Assembly: GCA_023392535.1 (NCBI GenBank)
Contig: JAEVYY010000026.1
Span: forward strand, 186,001-250,000
DNA: 64,000 nt
Source: Bacillota bacterium
GTDB lineage: Bacteria > Bacillota > Clostridia > Lachnospirales > Lachnospiraceae
Reading direction: 5' to 3'
Position 1 is the first letter of the stretch. Every line of letters starts with the position of its first letter. The notes under the pieces are model-generated. The model searched no databases, had not been told where the DNA came from, and saw only the letters and a program-made list of their open reading frames with translations. Position numbers and translations under genes: made by a program. Of the stretch, positions 51,893 through 61,301 are shown piece by piece.

Positions 51893-51909
51893 GGCACGTT
51901 CTTTGTAAC
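51874..51909. terminator. Perfect 16-bp hairpin overlapping the nitroreductase stop
   Basis: GTTACAAAGAACGTGC (51874-51889) pairs with GCACGTTCTTTGTAAC (51894-51909) around a 4-base loop that contains the stop codon. It stands between the convergent nitroreductase and AraC genes and should act on both strands, though T-runs are weak. Confidence 0.8.
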
Positions 51910-51919
51910 TGTGGAATGC

Positions 51920-52783
51920 TTATATGAAAGTTTGATCCCGATAATTTTTAGGACTTATTCCATAAGTTTGTTTAAACATCTTTGAAAAAGTCAAAGGGCT
52001 TTCATATCCGATACTCGTAGAAATATCCTGAATAGACATATTTGTTGTTTTAATCAACTCAGCAGCTTTTTTTAAACGATAGCTTACCAGATATTCTTGC
52101 GGAGAGATATCTAATTGCTTTTTAAATATTGCAGTTAGGTAGGAACGATTAATGCCGATATATTGCGCGATGTCATTGACTTTAATATGATCATAATTGA
52201 ATTTAATATATTGCAAAGCATAATCCACATAGGTAGCACTGGAATAATCGTAGCGATCCTGCCTTCTTTTCGTAGCACTTTGCGCCTCTATTAAAGTGGA
52301 TAGAACCTCATATAAATAACCGACACGTCTGATTTCATTTGCGAAAGTCAGTTCATTCGTATCTAATATTTTCTGTATCATAGGTAAATATACTTTATTT
52401 GGAATAGCAGAATGTATCACAGGCGTTTCTGCGGACAGATTACAATGACCAAGATAAGTTTCAGCCATTTCCCCATCAAATGTCAACCATATATATTCCC
52501 AGGGATTTTCATCATCAGCAAAGTATTGAATCGGATGTTCTTTAGGGATTAGAAAGATGTCATCCTTTTTCACATAATAGAGCTGGTCATTAATCTCCAG
52601 AATCCCTTTTCCATTTAGAACAAAGTGAAGGTGATATTCATTTGGTATTTTATGATTATACGTATAACCAGGTGGACATTGTTGTTGACCACAATGAACC
52701 AAGAACAAATCGTTCGTCTGCCTTTCAATATTAAGCAAACAACGGAAGCCTGCGGCATTCTTATAAGTAGTTTGTTTTCCCAT
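51920..52783 (-). CDS. AraC family transcriptional regulator
   Basis: 287 residues. An N-terminal cupin-like sugar-binding domain (about 25-150, with HLHFVLNGKGILEINDQLYY) precedes two helix-turn-helix motifs (IKVNDIAQYIGINRSYLTAI and IQDISTSIGYESPLTFSKMF). ATG 52783 has GAGGGG 7 bases upstream and is preferred to ATG 52807. It is divergent from the alpha-galactosidase gene, so control of alpha-galactoside use is very likely. Confidence 0.92.
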   Translation of the reverse strand: MGKQTTYKNAAGFRCLLNIERQTNDLFLVHCGQQQCPPGYTYNHKIPNEYHLHFVLNGKGILEINDQLYYVKKDDIFLIPKEHPIQYFADDENPWEYIWLTFDGEMAETYLGHCNLSAETPVIHSAIPNKVYLPMIQKILDTNELTFANEIRRVGYLYEVLSTLIEAQSATKRRQDRYDYSSATYVDYALQYIKFNYDHIKVNDIAQYIGINRSYLTAIFKKQLDISPQEYLVSYRLKKAAELIKTTNMSIQDISTSIGYESPLTFSKMFKQTYGISPKNYRDQTFI

Positions 52784-52930
52784 TTTGAATCCCCTCTTAC
52801 TTAACAAACAGTTATAATTATATAATCAGTATAGCATATATCAGAAAAAAGAAAAGAAAGCATGTACCGGAACATATCACATTAAGATAGGTCTATCTGC
52901 GGTTAAGCCATATACGAATTGAATTTCGAA

Positions 52931-52939
52931 TGCTATGAT
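52931..52939 (+). promoter_or_regulatory. Extended -10 element of the alpha-galactosidase gene
   Basis: TGC-TATGAT at 52931-52939 with no recognisable -35, as expected for a promoter that needs an AraC-type activator. The 196-base gap to the AraC gene should also hold the activator's sites; none was clear. Confidence 0.4.
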
Positions 52940-52979
52940 ACAACAAGTAATATTAAAAGACATACATGGAGGGCAAAAG

Positions 52980-55184
52980 ATGGCGATCATATATAAAAAA
53001 GATAAAAAAATGTTTACATTAGAAACAAATCATTCTTCTTATCAAATGCAAGTTGGAAGATTTGGACATTTGCTACATACCTATTTTGGTGAAAAAATTG
53101 GTGATACGGAAGTGGATTACCTTATTCGAGGAGAGGATGCTGGTTTTTCGGGAAATTGCTATGAAGCCTATATCGAAGATGACAGAACTTACTCTCTGGA
53201 TCAATTCAAGCAGGAATATCCAACGTTTGGGAGTGCAGATTTCCGCAGTAGCTGTCTGGCAATCAAATATAGCAATGGTAGTCAGACAACGGAGCTACGG
53301 TATAAAGCACATAAAATATATAACGGTAAATATGCGTTACAGGGTATGCCAGCTATGTGGGGGAATGAACAAGATTGGCAGACCTTGGAAATAACTCTAC
53401 AGGATGCGCATTACCCCATTGAAGTGACGTTATATTATGGAGTGCTGCCAAAGTTTGATATTATTACAAGAGCCGCAAAAATTACAAATCGCATGAAGGA
53501 CCCTGTTTATTTGAATCGTGCGCTTTCCGTATGTTTGGATCTGCAGGATCATGACTATGATTTATTATCCTTTTATGGGAAGCACAATATGGAAAGATGC
53601 CTTTTAAGAAGGCCCGTCTGCCATGGAAAACAAGTGGTAGACAGTGTAAGAGGAACATCCAGTCATCAACAGAATCCTTTTGTTATTCTATGTGATAAAA
53701 AAGCGAACGAAGACTTCGGAAGTTGCTATGGATTTTCTTTCGTGTATAGCGGAAATTTTATTGCGGAGACCGAAGTTGACCAATATGAGCAAACGAGATT
53801 GGTGATGGGCATCCATCCGACTGGATTTTGCTATCGGGTAAATAGTGAAGAAAATTTTCTTACACCAGAAGTAGTATGCGCATATAGTGGGAATGGATTA
53901 GGGGAACTATCCAGAAAATACCATAAAGCTTATCGGTTACACCTATGCCAAAGTCAATATACCAATAAGAGAAGGCCTATTTTAATCAATAACTGGGAAG
54001 CGACTACTTTTCATTTTGATGAAGAAAAATTACTTACGATTGCCAGAGATGCCAAAGAATTGGGTATTGAGATGCTTGTGATGGATGATGGATGGTTTGG
54101 AAAACGAAATGGTGACATGAGCGGGCTGGGTGATTGGTATGTAAATACAGATAAATTGCCTGGTGGAGTAAAAGGGATCGCTGCTCAGGTGAAGCAATTG
54201 GGCATGAAATTTGGTATCTGGGTAGAGCCTGAGATGGTAAATGAAGATAGTGATTTATTTCGTGCGCATCCAGAGTGGTGCTTAGGTATTCCTGGGCGAA
54301 AAGGGGTCTATTCCAGAGCGCAACTAGTACTCGATATGGGAAGAAAAGAAGTGAGAGATTATCTATTTGACAGAATAGGATTAGTACTTGATAATGCTGA
54401 TATTGCTTATGTAAAATGGGATATGAATCGTCATCTGACAGATGTATGGTCAGGAGTGCTGCCGGAGGAGCAACAAGGAGAAGTATACCACAGATATATA
54501 TTAGGACTCTACGAATTAGTAGATAGATTCATCACCAAATATCCAAACATTTTATTTGAAGGATGTTCTGGAGGTGGTGGAAGATTTGATGCAGGATGGT
54601 TATATTACATGCCACAAAGTTGGTGTAGTGACGATACGGATGCCATAGAGAGAATCCGTATACAGTATGGTACCAGCTTTGGTTATCCTATTAGTGCAGT
54701 TGGTGCCCATGTATCTGCAGTACCAAATCAACAGACCGGTAGGAACACGCCGCTACATACAAGAGGTGTAGTAGCTATGGCTGGTACTTTCGGGTATGAA
54801 CTGGATATTACACATATGTCACAGGAAGAAAAAGAAATGGTCAAGGAACAAATAGAAATCTTCCAACGTAATTATGATATCATTCAATTTGGTGATTATT
54901 ACAGGCTTACAAATCCAGAGGAGAATCGGAGTTATGCTGCGTGGCAATTTGTGAGCGAAGAAAAGGATCAATCCTTGGTAAGCGTCGTGATTCTTCATGC
55001 AATGGCTAATGCGGCATTCTTGACGGTTAAATTAAAAGGTCTTGATCAAACTAAAAAATATAAGATAGAGGAACTTAATCTTATTTCTACCGGTTCCGCT
55101 TTCATGCATGCGGGAATACCCATTCCTAGGCGAAAGGGAGACTACATAGCCTACCAATTCACGTTAACGGAGATGAAGGGTTAA
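52980..55184 (+). CDS. Alpha-galactosidase, glycoside hydrolase family 36
   Basis: Removes terminal alpha-1,6-galactose from melibiose, raffinose-family sugars or galactomannan. ATG 52980 (GGAGGG 6 bases upstream) gives 734 residues, the usual GH36 size. The nucleophile is D481 in YVKWDMNRHL and the acid/base D551 in WCSDDTDAIERI; LVMDDGWFG and EGCSGGGGRFD are also conserved. There is no signal peptide, so it is cytoplasmic and acts on imported oligosaccharides. A sugar ABC transporter follows and galactokinase lies near 2.7 kb. Confidence 0.96.
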   Translation: MAIIYKKDKKMFTLETNHSSYQMQVGRFGHLLHTYFGEKIGDTEVDYLIRGEDAGFSGNCYEAYIEDDRTYSLDQFKQEYPTFGSADFRSSCLAIKYSNGSQTTELRYKAHKIYNGKYALQGMPAMWGNEQDWQTLEITLQDAHYPIEVTLYYGVLPKFDIITRAAKITNRMKDPVYLNRALSVCLDLQDHDYDLLSFYGKHNMERCLLRRPVCHGKQVVDSVRGTSSHQQNPFVILCDKKANEDFGSCYGFSFVYSGNFIAETEVDQYEQTRLVMGIHPTGFCYRVNSEENFLTPEVVCAYSGNGLGELSRKYHKAYRLHLCQSQYTNKRRPILINNWEATTFHFDEEKLLTIARDAKELGIEMLVMDDGWFGKRNGDMSGLGDWYVNTDKLPGGVKGIAAQVKQLGMKFGIWVEPEMVNEDSDLFRAHPEWCLGIPGRKGVYSRAQLVLDMGRKEVRDYLFDRIGLVLDNADIAYVKWDMNRHLTDVWSGVLPEEQQGEVYHRYILGLYELVDRFITKYPNILFEGCSGGGGRFDAGWLYYMPQSWCSDDTDAIERIRIQYGTSFGYPISAVGAHVSAVPNQQTGRNTPLHTRGVVAMAGTFGYELDITHMSQEEKEMVKEQIEIFQRNYDIIQFGDYYRLTNPEENRSYAAWQFVSEEKDQSLVSVVILHAMANAAFLTVKLKGLDQTKKYKIEELNLISTGSAFMHAGIPIPRRKGDYIAYQFTLTEMKG

Positions 55185-55212
55185 CATTTATTAGAATACT
55201 ATAGGAAAATTG

Positions 55213-55254
55213 ACGACATTATACCATGTAATATGGTTTAATGTCGTTATTTTT
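55213..55254 (+). terminator. Terminator after the alpha-galactosidase gene
   Basis: ACGACATTATACCAT (55213-55227) pairs with ATGGTTTAATGTCGT (55233-55247) with one mismatch, followed by TATTTTT. It separates alpha-galactosidase from the ABC transporter genes, so the latter need their own promoter in 55255-55420. Confidence 0.85.
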
Positions 55255-55434
55255 GCTGACAATACAACATAAAACTATAATAATAAGACATAAAGACATG
55301 GTTTTTATGATATTTGTATAGTAAAATGAACTCAAGTTGAATGTATTATATATATATTTACTAAAAACAAGGAATATTTGTCGGATATTCACTACGAGTA
55401 ACAATTAGGAGCTTTATAAAAGGGAGGATTTACA

Positions 55435-56769
55435 ATGAAATTAAAAAAAGTCTTGGCAATGGCACTTACATCTGTAATGATATTTTCATTAGCAGGATGT
55501 GGTAATACTACAGAGACCTCTGGTGGGGGAAATGAGGCGGTAGAAACAGAAAGCACAACAACGGAAAGCACATCTGTGACAGCGGAAGTATCATCTGATA
55601 CATTAACCGTTGCAATCTGGGATACGAACCAAGAACCGGGCTTAACCAAAATTCTTGAAGACTTTACAGCGAAAACAGGGATAAAAGCACAAATACAGGT
55701 TACACCTTGGGAGCAATACTGGACTATGCTGGAGGCCGGCGCTACAGGAGGGTCTTTGCCAGATGTTTTCTGGATGCACTCCAATGAAATCTCAAAATAT
55801 TCCGAATATGAGATGTTACTTGACTTAACAGATAAAATCGCAGGAAGCAAGATCGTTGAAATGGACAAATTTCCTAAGGATATTGTAGGAATCTATAATT
55901 GGGATGGGAAACAATATGCAGTACCAAAAGATTTTGATACCATTGCTCTTTGGTATAACAAAACAATGTTTGATGAAGCGGGTGTGGCTTATCCAGATGA
56001 TACATGGACATGGGATGATTTCAGGACAGCTTGCGAGAAGTTGACTAAGAGTGATGGAAGTCAATTTGGATACACATTAAAGACAGGTACGAATCAGGAA
56101 GGCTGGTACAATGTGGTCTATGATATGGGTGGAGAGATCATCAATGCTGACAAGACAGCGTCAGGTATGGATAATCCAAACACCATTAAGGCAGTAGAAT
56201 TCATTACAAGTCTTGTTAAAGATGGATTAACTCCAAGCTATGAAGTGATATCTGAAAATAACAATGAGGCTCTATTCGAAGCAGGTAAAGTAGCAATGGT
56301 GACACAGGGTTCCTGGATGCTTGCGAATCTGTGTAATAATGATTATGTAAAAGCTAATTGTGAGGTAGCAGTATTGCCTAAAGATGCAACAACGGGTAAA
56401 AGAATATCTATTTATAATGGTCTGGGATGGGCAGCTTCAGCAAATACAAAGAAGCCTGATGAGGCATGGGCATTGATAGAATACCTGGGATCAAAAGAAG
56501 CACAGCAAAAGCAATCTGACCTTGGTATTGTTATTTCGGCTTATCAAGGCACAGAAAAAAATTGGATTAATGCATATCCGGACTTTAACCTACAAGCTTA
56601 TTTGGATATGACTGAAGATATGGTTATCCGTCCTTACTCAAAACATACTACCGTTTGGGAAGACATGATCTCTGAAAAACTAGTGGATGCGTGGACAGGA
56701 ACAAAAGACACAGCCACTGTATGTAAGGAGATTGCAACAGAAATGAACAGTGATCTGGCGGAAGAATAA
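55435..56769 (+). CDS. Carbohydrate ABC transporter substrate-binding lipoprotein
   Basis: An extracellular family 1 (CUT1) solute-binding protein of 444 residues. The lipobox is SLAGCGN with the acylated cysteine at 22, followed by a Thr/Glu-rich linker to about residue 55. The binding domain shows EQYWTMLEAGATGGSLPDVF and YAVPKDFDTIALWYNKTMFD. GGGAGG precedes the ATG. Two permease genes follow; by location it probably binds alpha-galactosides such as raffinose or melibiose (inference). Confidence 0.93.
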   Translation: MKLKKVLAMALTSVMIFSLAGCGNTTETSGGGNEAVETESTTTESTSVTAEVSSDTLTVAIWDTNQEPGLTKILEDFTAKTGIKAQIQVTPWEQYWTMLEAGATGGSLPDVFWMHSNEISKYSEYEMLLDLTDKIAGSKIVEMDKFPKDIVGIYNWDGKQYAVPKDFDTIALWYNKTMFDEAGVAYPDDTWTWDDFRTACEKLTKSDGSQFGYTLKTGTNQEGWYNVVYDMGGEIINADKTASGMDNPNTIKAVEFITSLVKDGLTPSYEVISENNNEALFEAGKVAMVTQGSWMLANLCNNDYVKANCEVAVLPKDATTGKRISIYNGLGWAASANTKKPDEAWALIEYLGSKEAQQKQSDLGIVISAYQGTEKNWINAYPDFNLQAYLDMTEDMVIRPYSKHTTVWEDMISEKLVDAWTGTKDTATVCKEIATEMNSDLAEE

Positions 56770-56793
56770 ATAGGAGTTAGCTATAGAAGAGAA

Positions 56794-56831
56794 AAAGGGC
56801 AGGCTTACAAGAAATGAAAAGCCTGCCCTTT
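56794..56831 (+). promoter_or_regulatory. Intercistronic stem-loop between binding-protein and permease genes
   Basis: AAAGGGCAGGCTT (56794-56806) pairs perfectly with AAGCCTGCCCTTT (56819-56831) around a 12-base loop, with no T-run after it. Such hairpins usually stabilise the upstream message or let only part of transcription pass, giving more binding protein than permease. Confidence 0.65.
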
Positions 56832-56886
56832 CAATAGAGGTTTTCGCTGTAAACGTAGGATTGTAATGAATTGGAGATGGGGAACT

Positions 56887-57795
56887 ATGTCGGCACAACA
56901 ATATAAAGGGACAAATCAGAAAAGAAATGAATTCATATGGGGTTGGTTGTTAATTTTACCGACAATGACAGGATTAATAATTTTAAATATAATTCCAATT
57001 TTTCAGACGATCTACCAAAGTTTTTTTAAAACGGGTGCTTTTGGGAAGGGGAATGTTTTTATAGGTTTCAGTAATTATAAAAGGATGTTTGCAGATTCGA
57101 ACGTGTGGCAGGCACTTATCAATACGTTTAAATATGCAATTGTAGAAGTTCCATTATCCATCGCCATTGCAATTGTGCTCGCGGTATTGTTGAATCGAAA
57201 GATGAAAGGGCGGACCATTTATAGAACGATCTATTTTTTACCTATGGTGGCAGCTCCAGCGGCAGTTGCTATGGTGTGGAGGTGGCTATATAATACGGAA
57301 TTTGGATTGTTCAACCATATACGAAATACAATTGGATTAGCGTCTGTAAACTGGATATCTAATCCCAATATCACTTTTATATCCATAGCGGTAGTTGGTA
57401 TCTGGTCTGTCATTGGTTACAATATGGTGCTATTTTTGGCCGGGCTTCAGGAGATACCCAGAGATTATTATGAAGCTGCAGAAATTGATGGAGCCAGCCC
57501 AATCAGGCAATTTTTTCATATTACAATACCATTAATATCTCCAACTATGTTTTTTGTAAGTGTTACAAGAATTATAAGCGCATTACAGGTTTTTGATACC
57601 ATTTACATGATGCTGGATAAAAATAATCCTGCATTTTCAAAAACCCAATCCCTTGTTTATCTATTTTATAAATATTCTTTTATTGAATCCAATAAAGGTT
57701 ATGGTTCCGCAATTGTCATGCTGTTACTTGGAGTAATTATGGTGGTTACGACCATTCAGATGATATGCCAAAAAAAATGGGTAAATTATAATTAA
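56887..57795 (+). CDS. Sugar ABC transporter permease (MalF type)
   Basis: An integral membrane protein of 302 residues with six helices. The EAA loop that contacts the ATPase is EIPRDYYEAAEIDGASPIRQ. The family start LILPTMTGLIILNIIPIFQT is clear. ATG 56887 has GGAG/GGGG upstream; an in-frame ATG at 56866 is possible. It forms a heteromer with the next gene's product. No ATPase gene is adjacent. Confidence 0.93.
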   Translation: MSAQQYKGTNQKRNEFIWGWLLILPTMTGLIILNIIPIFQTIYQSFFKTGAFGKGNVFIGFSNYKRMFADSNVWQALINTFKYAIVEVPLSIAIAIVLAVLLNRKMKGRTIYRTIYFLPMVAAPAAVAMVWRWLYNTEFGLFNHIRNTIGLASVNWISNPNITFISIAVVGIWSVIGYNMVLFLAGLQEIPRDYYEAAEIDGASPIRQFFHITIPLISPTMFFVSVTRIISALQVFDTIYMMLDKNNPAFSKTQSLVYLFYKYSFIESNKGYGSAIVMLLLGVIMVVTTIQMICQKKWVNYN

Positions 57796-57810
57796 AAAGG
57801 AGGTATCAAA

Positions 57811-58641
57811 GTGAATAAGAAGAGAGCACTATCCATAGCAATGATATATTTTATAGTAGCGTTTGGTGCAGTCATTATGATTGTTCCGTTTTTATGGATG
57901 ATTCTGACCTCTTTTAAATCAATATCAGAATCAACACAGATGAATCCGTTTATAATATTCCCTTCTATATGGAGAACAGATGCTTTTATTTCAGTCATTC
58001 GTAAGATGGATTTTATGAAATTATATTGGAATACACTTGTTTTAATAGCAGGACGTGTCATATGCGCCGTGTTGACTGCTACTATGGCTGGTTATGCTTT
58101 TGGAAGGTTGCAATTTCGGGGGAAAAATTTTGCCTTTTCCCTGGTATTATTCCAGATGATGGTTCCTGCACAAATTTTTATTATTCCTCAATATCTTATG
58201 GTAAGTAAATTGAATATGTTAAATTCGATGTTTGCTCTTATATTTCCGGGACTTGTAACGGCATTTGGCACCTTTTTGTTACGCCAAGCTTTTATGGGAC
58301 TACCAAAAGAATTGGAAGAAGCCGCCAGATTAGATGGGTGTAATATTGGGCAGACATTCTTATATGTTATGGCACCACTTGCAAAGTCCTCTATGGTGGC
58401 GCTTGCTATTTTTACGGCACTGTTCGCTTATAAAGATTTAATGTGGCCATTGGTCGTAAATACGGATCAGGCAACAATGCCTTTGTCCGCCGCGCTCGCA
58501 AAATTACAGGGACAATTTGTGGCGAACTACCCGGAATTGATGGCGGCTTCTTTGCTGGCCAGCATTCCTATGATAGTGATTTATACGTTTTTTCAGAAAC
58601 AGTTTATAGAAGGCATTGCAACATCGGGTGGAAAATTATGA
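57811..58641 (+). CDS. Sugar ABC transporter permease (MalG type)
   Basis: The second membrane subunit, 276 residues and six helices. The EAA loop is GLPKELEEAARLDGCNIGQT. The start is GTG 57811 with AAAGGAGG upstream, 15 bases after the first permease gene. The three-gene set lacks an ATP-binding gene, so a shared MsmK/MsiK-like ATPase encoded elsewhere is expected, as is common in Gram-positive CUT1 systems. Confidence 0.93.
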   Translation: MNKKRALSIAMIYFIVAFGAVIMIVPFLWMILTSFKSISESTQMNPFIIFPSIWRTDAFISVIRKMDFMKLYWNTLVLIAGRVICAVLTATMAGYAFGRLQFRGKNFAFSLVLFQMMVPAQIFIIPQYLMVSKLNMLNSMFALIFPGLVTAFGTFLLRQAFMGLPKELEEAARLDGCNIGQTFLYVMAPLAKSSMVALAIFTALFAYKDLMWPLVVNTDQATMPLSAALAKLQGQFVANYPELMAASLLASIPMIVIYTFFQKQFIEGIATSGGKL

Positions 58642-58735
58642 AAAACAGGAGCAGATATAGTTGATTATATTTATTAAATGCTGGATAATATGATCAGTAC
58701 TCTATTTGAATTACAATAAAAATAGAACGAAAAGG

Positions 58736-58770
58736 AGATGCTCTGAGAATATGTTCAGAGCATCTTATTT
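58736..58770 (+). terminator. Terminator after the ABC transporter operon
   Basis: AGATGCTCTGA (58736-58746) pairs perfectly with TCAGAGCATCT (58755-58765) around an 8-base loop, followed by TATTT. It closes the sugar transporter operon. Confidence 0.8.
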
Positions 58771-58811
58771 GCTACTCTACTATATTATAGATTGAAGGAA
58801 TAAAAAGCACG

Positions 58812-59426
58812 ATGAGAAAAAGGAATGTATCCAGATATTCATTAAATCAAATAATTCTATACATAATTGGTGTGGGTGTTATGCCCCTTGGTGTCGTATT
58901 TACAATCAATGCCCATTTGGGAGCAGGCGGGTATGACGCGTTCAATTTTGCACTGGCAGAAAAACTGGGGGTACATACCTCTTATGCGATATATGGAACT
59001 GCTTTTTTGGCAACTTTTATAACTGCTTTTATACGGAGGGGAATGCCAAGATTAACTACTTTTATTTCTTCCTTCTTTATAGGTATGGCGACTGATTTCT
59101 GGAAGATGCGAGTTTCATTTGTCCAGGGAACTACCATTATGGGTTCTTTTTTTATTATGGTAGTAGGGCTATTTTTGATCGGAATTGCAGTTGCATCCTA
59201 TATGCATTCAGGGTTACCCACGAATCCGACGGATGATTTAGTCGTAGCATGTAGAGAGCGGGGATACTCTATTCGTGTTTCAAAGATTGTTTTTGACTTA
59301 ATTTGTATGCTGTTGGCGCTTGTATTGGGGGGAGAGATTGGAATAGGGACTATTCTTGTTACATTTTTCTTAGGACCTATAATTGATTTTTTCTATAAAA
59401 TAATTACAAAAGTAATAGATTCTTAA
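58812..59426 (+). CDS. YczE/YitT-like integral membrane protein
   Basis: 204 residues with five hydrophobic segments. The opening GVGVMPLGVVFTINAHLGAG and the later SGLPTNPTDDLVVACRERGY are typical of the YczE/YyaS family. No catalytic motif is present and the function of the family is unknown. It precedes a dipeptidase gene by 22 bases on the same strand. Confidence 0.85.
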   Translation: MRKRNVSRYSLNQIILYIIGVGVMPLGVVFTINAHLGAGGYDAFNFALAEKLGVHTSYAIYGTAFLATFITAFIRRGMPRLTTFISSFFIGMATDFWKMRVSFVQGTTIMGSFFIMVVGLFLIGIAVASYMHSGLPTNPTDDLVVACRERGYSIRVSKIVFDLICMLLALVLGGEIGIGTILVTFFLGPIIDFFYKIITKVIDS

Positions 59427-59448
59427 TCGCAAAAAAGGAGCAATAGAA

Positions 59449-60432
59449 ATGAAAGTTGTAGATATGCATTGTGATACGATATCAGAAATTTGGGAGCAGC
59501 GTCATAAAAATAAGAACATAACGCTGAGAAAGAATGATTTGCATATAGATCTTGAAAAAATGAAAGTGGGAGACTATTGGTTACAGAATTTCGCAATGTT
59601 TGTTAATCTTGCCAGTAATAGAGATCCCTTACAATCGGTTATCGACTTGATAGATCTTTTTTATCTGGAAATAGAAGAAAATAAAAATATAATAGAGGTC
59701 GTAAAAACTTATGCAGAAATAGAAAGGAATCAGAAAAATGGAAAACTTTCCGCAATGCTCACGATAGAAGAAGGAGGAGTTTGCAAAGGAGATATCAGTG
59801 TCCTTCGAATGCTGCATCGTATGGGGGCACGTATGATGACATTGACATGGAACTACGAAAATGAATTGGCATTTCCAAATCAGATGCCGGAAGATATAGA
59901 TCCGTGTGATTTCCATACCTTTCATGGAGTAAAAGAAAAGGGAATTATTTTCCTAGAAGAAATGGAGAGGATTGGCATGATCGTAGATGTATCCCACTTA
60001 TCGGATGAGGGGTTTTATGACGTATATCAAAATACACGTAAGCCATTTGTGGCAAGTCATTCTAATGCCAGAGCACTTTGCGGTCATTGCCGTAATCTAA
60101 CAGATGATATGATTCGAAAACTGGCTGAGAGGGGCGGGGTCACAGGTCTGAATTACTATGCGAAATTTTTAGATGGAACTGGTAGGGAAGGTGAACAAGT
60201 AAGCCGGGTCAAGATGATTGCAGAGCAGGCAAGTCACATAAAAAATATTGGAGGTATCGCCTGCATTGGTCTGGGTTCTGATTTTGATGGAATCGGTGGT
60301 GATCTGGAAATGAATAATTGCTCCAAATTGCCACTGCTGGAAAGAGAATTAAGAAGACAAGGATTTCATGAAAGTGAAATAGAGGCGGTCTTTTACAGAA
60401 ATGTATTAAATTTATATCGGGAACTATTATAA
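59449..60432 (+). CDS. Membrane dipeptidase family (M19) zinc peptidase
   Basis: Cleaves dipeptides, often those with a D-residue at the C-terminal side. Zinc ligands H7 and D9 lie in VDMHCDTIS, the bridging glutamate in LTIEEGGVC, and further histidines in VDVSHLSDEGF and VASHSNARALCGH; GLGSDFDGIGG closes the barrel. The length of 327 residues is normal, with no signal peptide, so it is a cytoplasmic enzyme. AAAGGAG precedes the ATG. It may recycle peptides or peptidoglycan fragments. Confidence 0.93.
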   Translation: MKVVDMHCDTISEIWEQRHKNKNITLRKNDLHIDLEKMKVGDYWLQNFAMFVNLASNRDPLQSVIDLIDLFYLEIEENKNIIEVVKTYAEIERNQKNGKLSAMLTIEEGGVCKGDISVLRMLHRMGARMMTLTWNYENELAFPNQMPEDIDPCDFHTFHGVKEKGIIFLEEMERIGMIVDVSHLSDEGFYDVYQNTRKPFVASHSNARALCGHCRNLTDDMIRKLAERGGVTGLNYYAKFLDGTGREGEQVSRVKMIAEQASHIKNIGGIACIGLGSDFDGIGGDLEMNNCSKLPLLERELRRQGFHESEIEAVFYRNVLNLYRELL

Positions 60433-60526
60433 ATACGAAATGTGGAAGAACGTTTTCTATGGAAGAATAAACTGTTTTTATGTTATACTATAGAAAAACA
60501 TTAATTATTTTTAGGAGGATAGCAAT

Positions 60527-61243
60527 ATGGGAAAATTACCAATACCTACACCGCATAACGAAGCAGAATCTGGATGTATTGCAAAAACAGTATTGATGCC
60601 AGGAGATCCACTTCGAGCAAAATATATTGCAGATACATATTTAGAGAACGTGACCTGCTTTAATACAGTTAGAAATATGTTTGGCTACACAGGGGAATAC
60701 AAAGGAAAGAAAATTTCTGTTATGGGTAGTGGAATGGGAATGCCATCAATCGGAATCTATTCCTATGAACTGTTTCATTTTTATGATGTGGATCATATTA
60801 TTAGAATTGGTTCCGCAGGTGGAATATCAGACGAAGTAAACGTAATGGATGTTGTGATTGGAATGGGAGCATGTACAAATTCCAATTATGTACAGCAGTA
60901 TAAATTACCAGGAACTTTTGCACCAATTGCAAGTTATGAATTAATGCAAAAAGCCATTGATATTGCGAAAGAGCAGGGTACAAAAGTAGTTGTGGGGAAT
61001 ATTTTGTCATCTGATGTATTCTATAACGATAATGCGGATGCAAATGATTTATGGAAAAAAATGGGTGTACTTGCGATAGAAATGGAAGCTGCCGCGCTCT
61101 ATATGAATGCTGCCAGAGCAGGCAAAAAAGCACTATGTCTTCTCACTATTTCGGATCATCTCTATACAGGGGAAGAACTATCTGCCAAGGACAGACAAGT
61201 TGGTTTTGGAAAAATGATGGAAATAGCGCTAGAGTTGGCTTAA
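60527..61243 (+). CDS. deoD: Purine nucleoside phosphorylase, DeoD type
   Basis: Cleaves purine (deoxy)ribonucleosides with phosphate to free base and sugar-1-phosphate. At 238 residues it is a hexameric trimeric-like NP-I enzyme. Motifs include VLMPGDPLRAKYIA, GSGMGMPSIGIYSYEL, IRIGSAGGI, and the purine site EMEAAALYM followed by LTISDHLYTGE. AGGAGG precedes the ATG. It is closed by a terminator at 61255. Confidence 0.96.
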   Translation: MGKLPIPTPHNEAESGCIAKTVLMPGDPLRAKYIADTYLENVTCFNTVRNMFGYTGEYKGKKISVMGSGMGMPSIGIYSYELFHFYDVDHIIRIGSAGGISDEVNVMDVVIGMGACTNSNYVQQYKLPGTFAPIASYELMQKAIDIAKEQGTKVVVGNILSSDVFYNDNADANDLWKKMGVLAIEMEAAALYMNAARAGKKALCLLTISDHLYTGEELSAKDRQVGFGKMMEIALELA

Positions 61244-61254
61244 AAAATAGCAGG

Positions 61255-61288
61255 AAGGTATTCTCAAATAAGAGAATACCTTTTCTTA
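61255..61288 (+). terminator. Rho-independent terminator after deoD
   Basis: AAGGTATTCTC (61255-61265) pairs with GAGAATACCTT (61272-61282) around a 6-base loop, followed by TTCTT. It lies only 14 bases before the next start codon, so read-through expression of that gene may be partial. Confidence 0.85.
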
Positions 61289-61301
61289 CGGGAGAGAAAG
61301 T

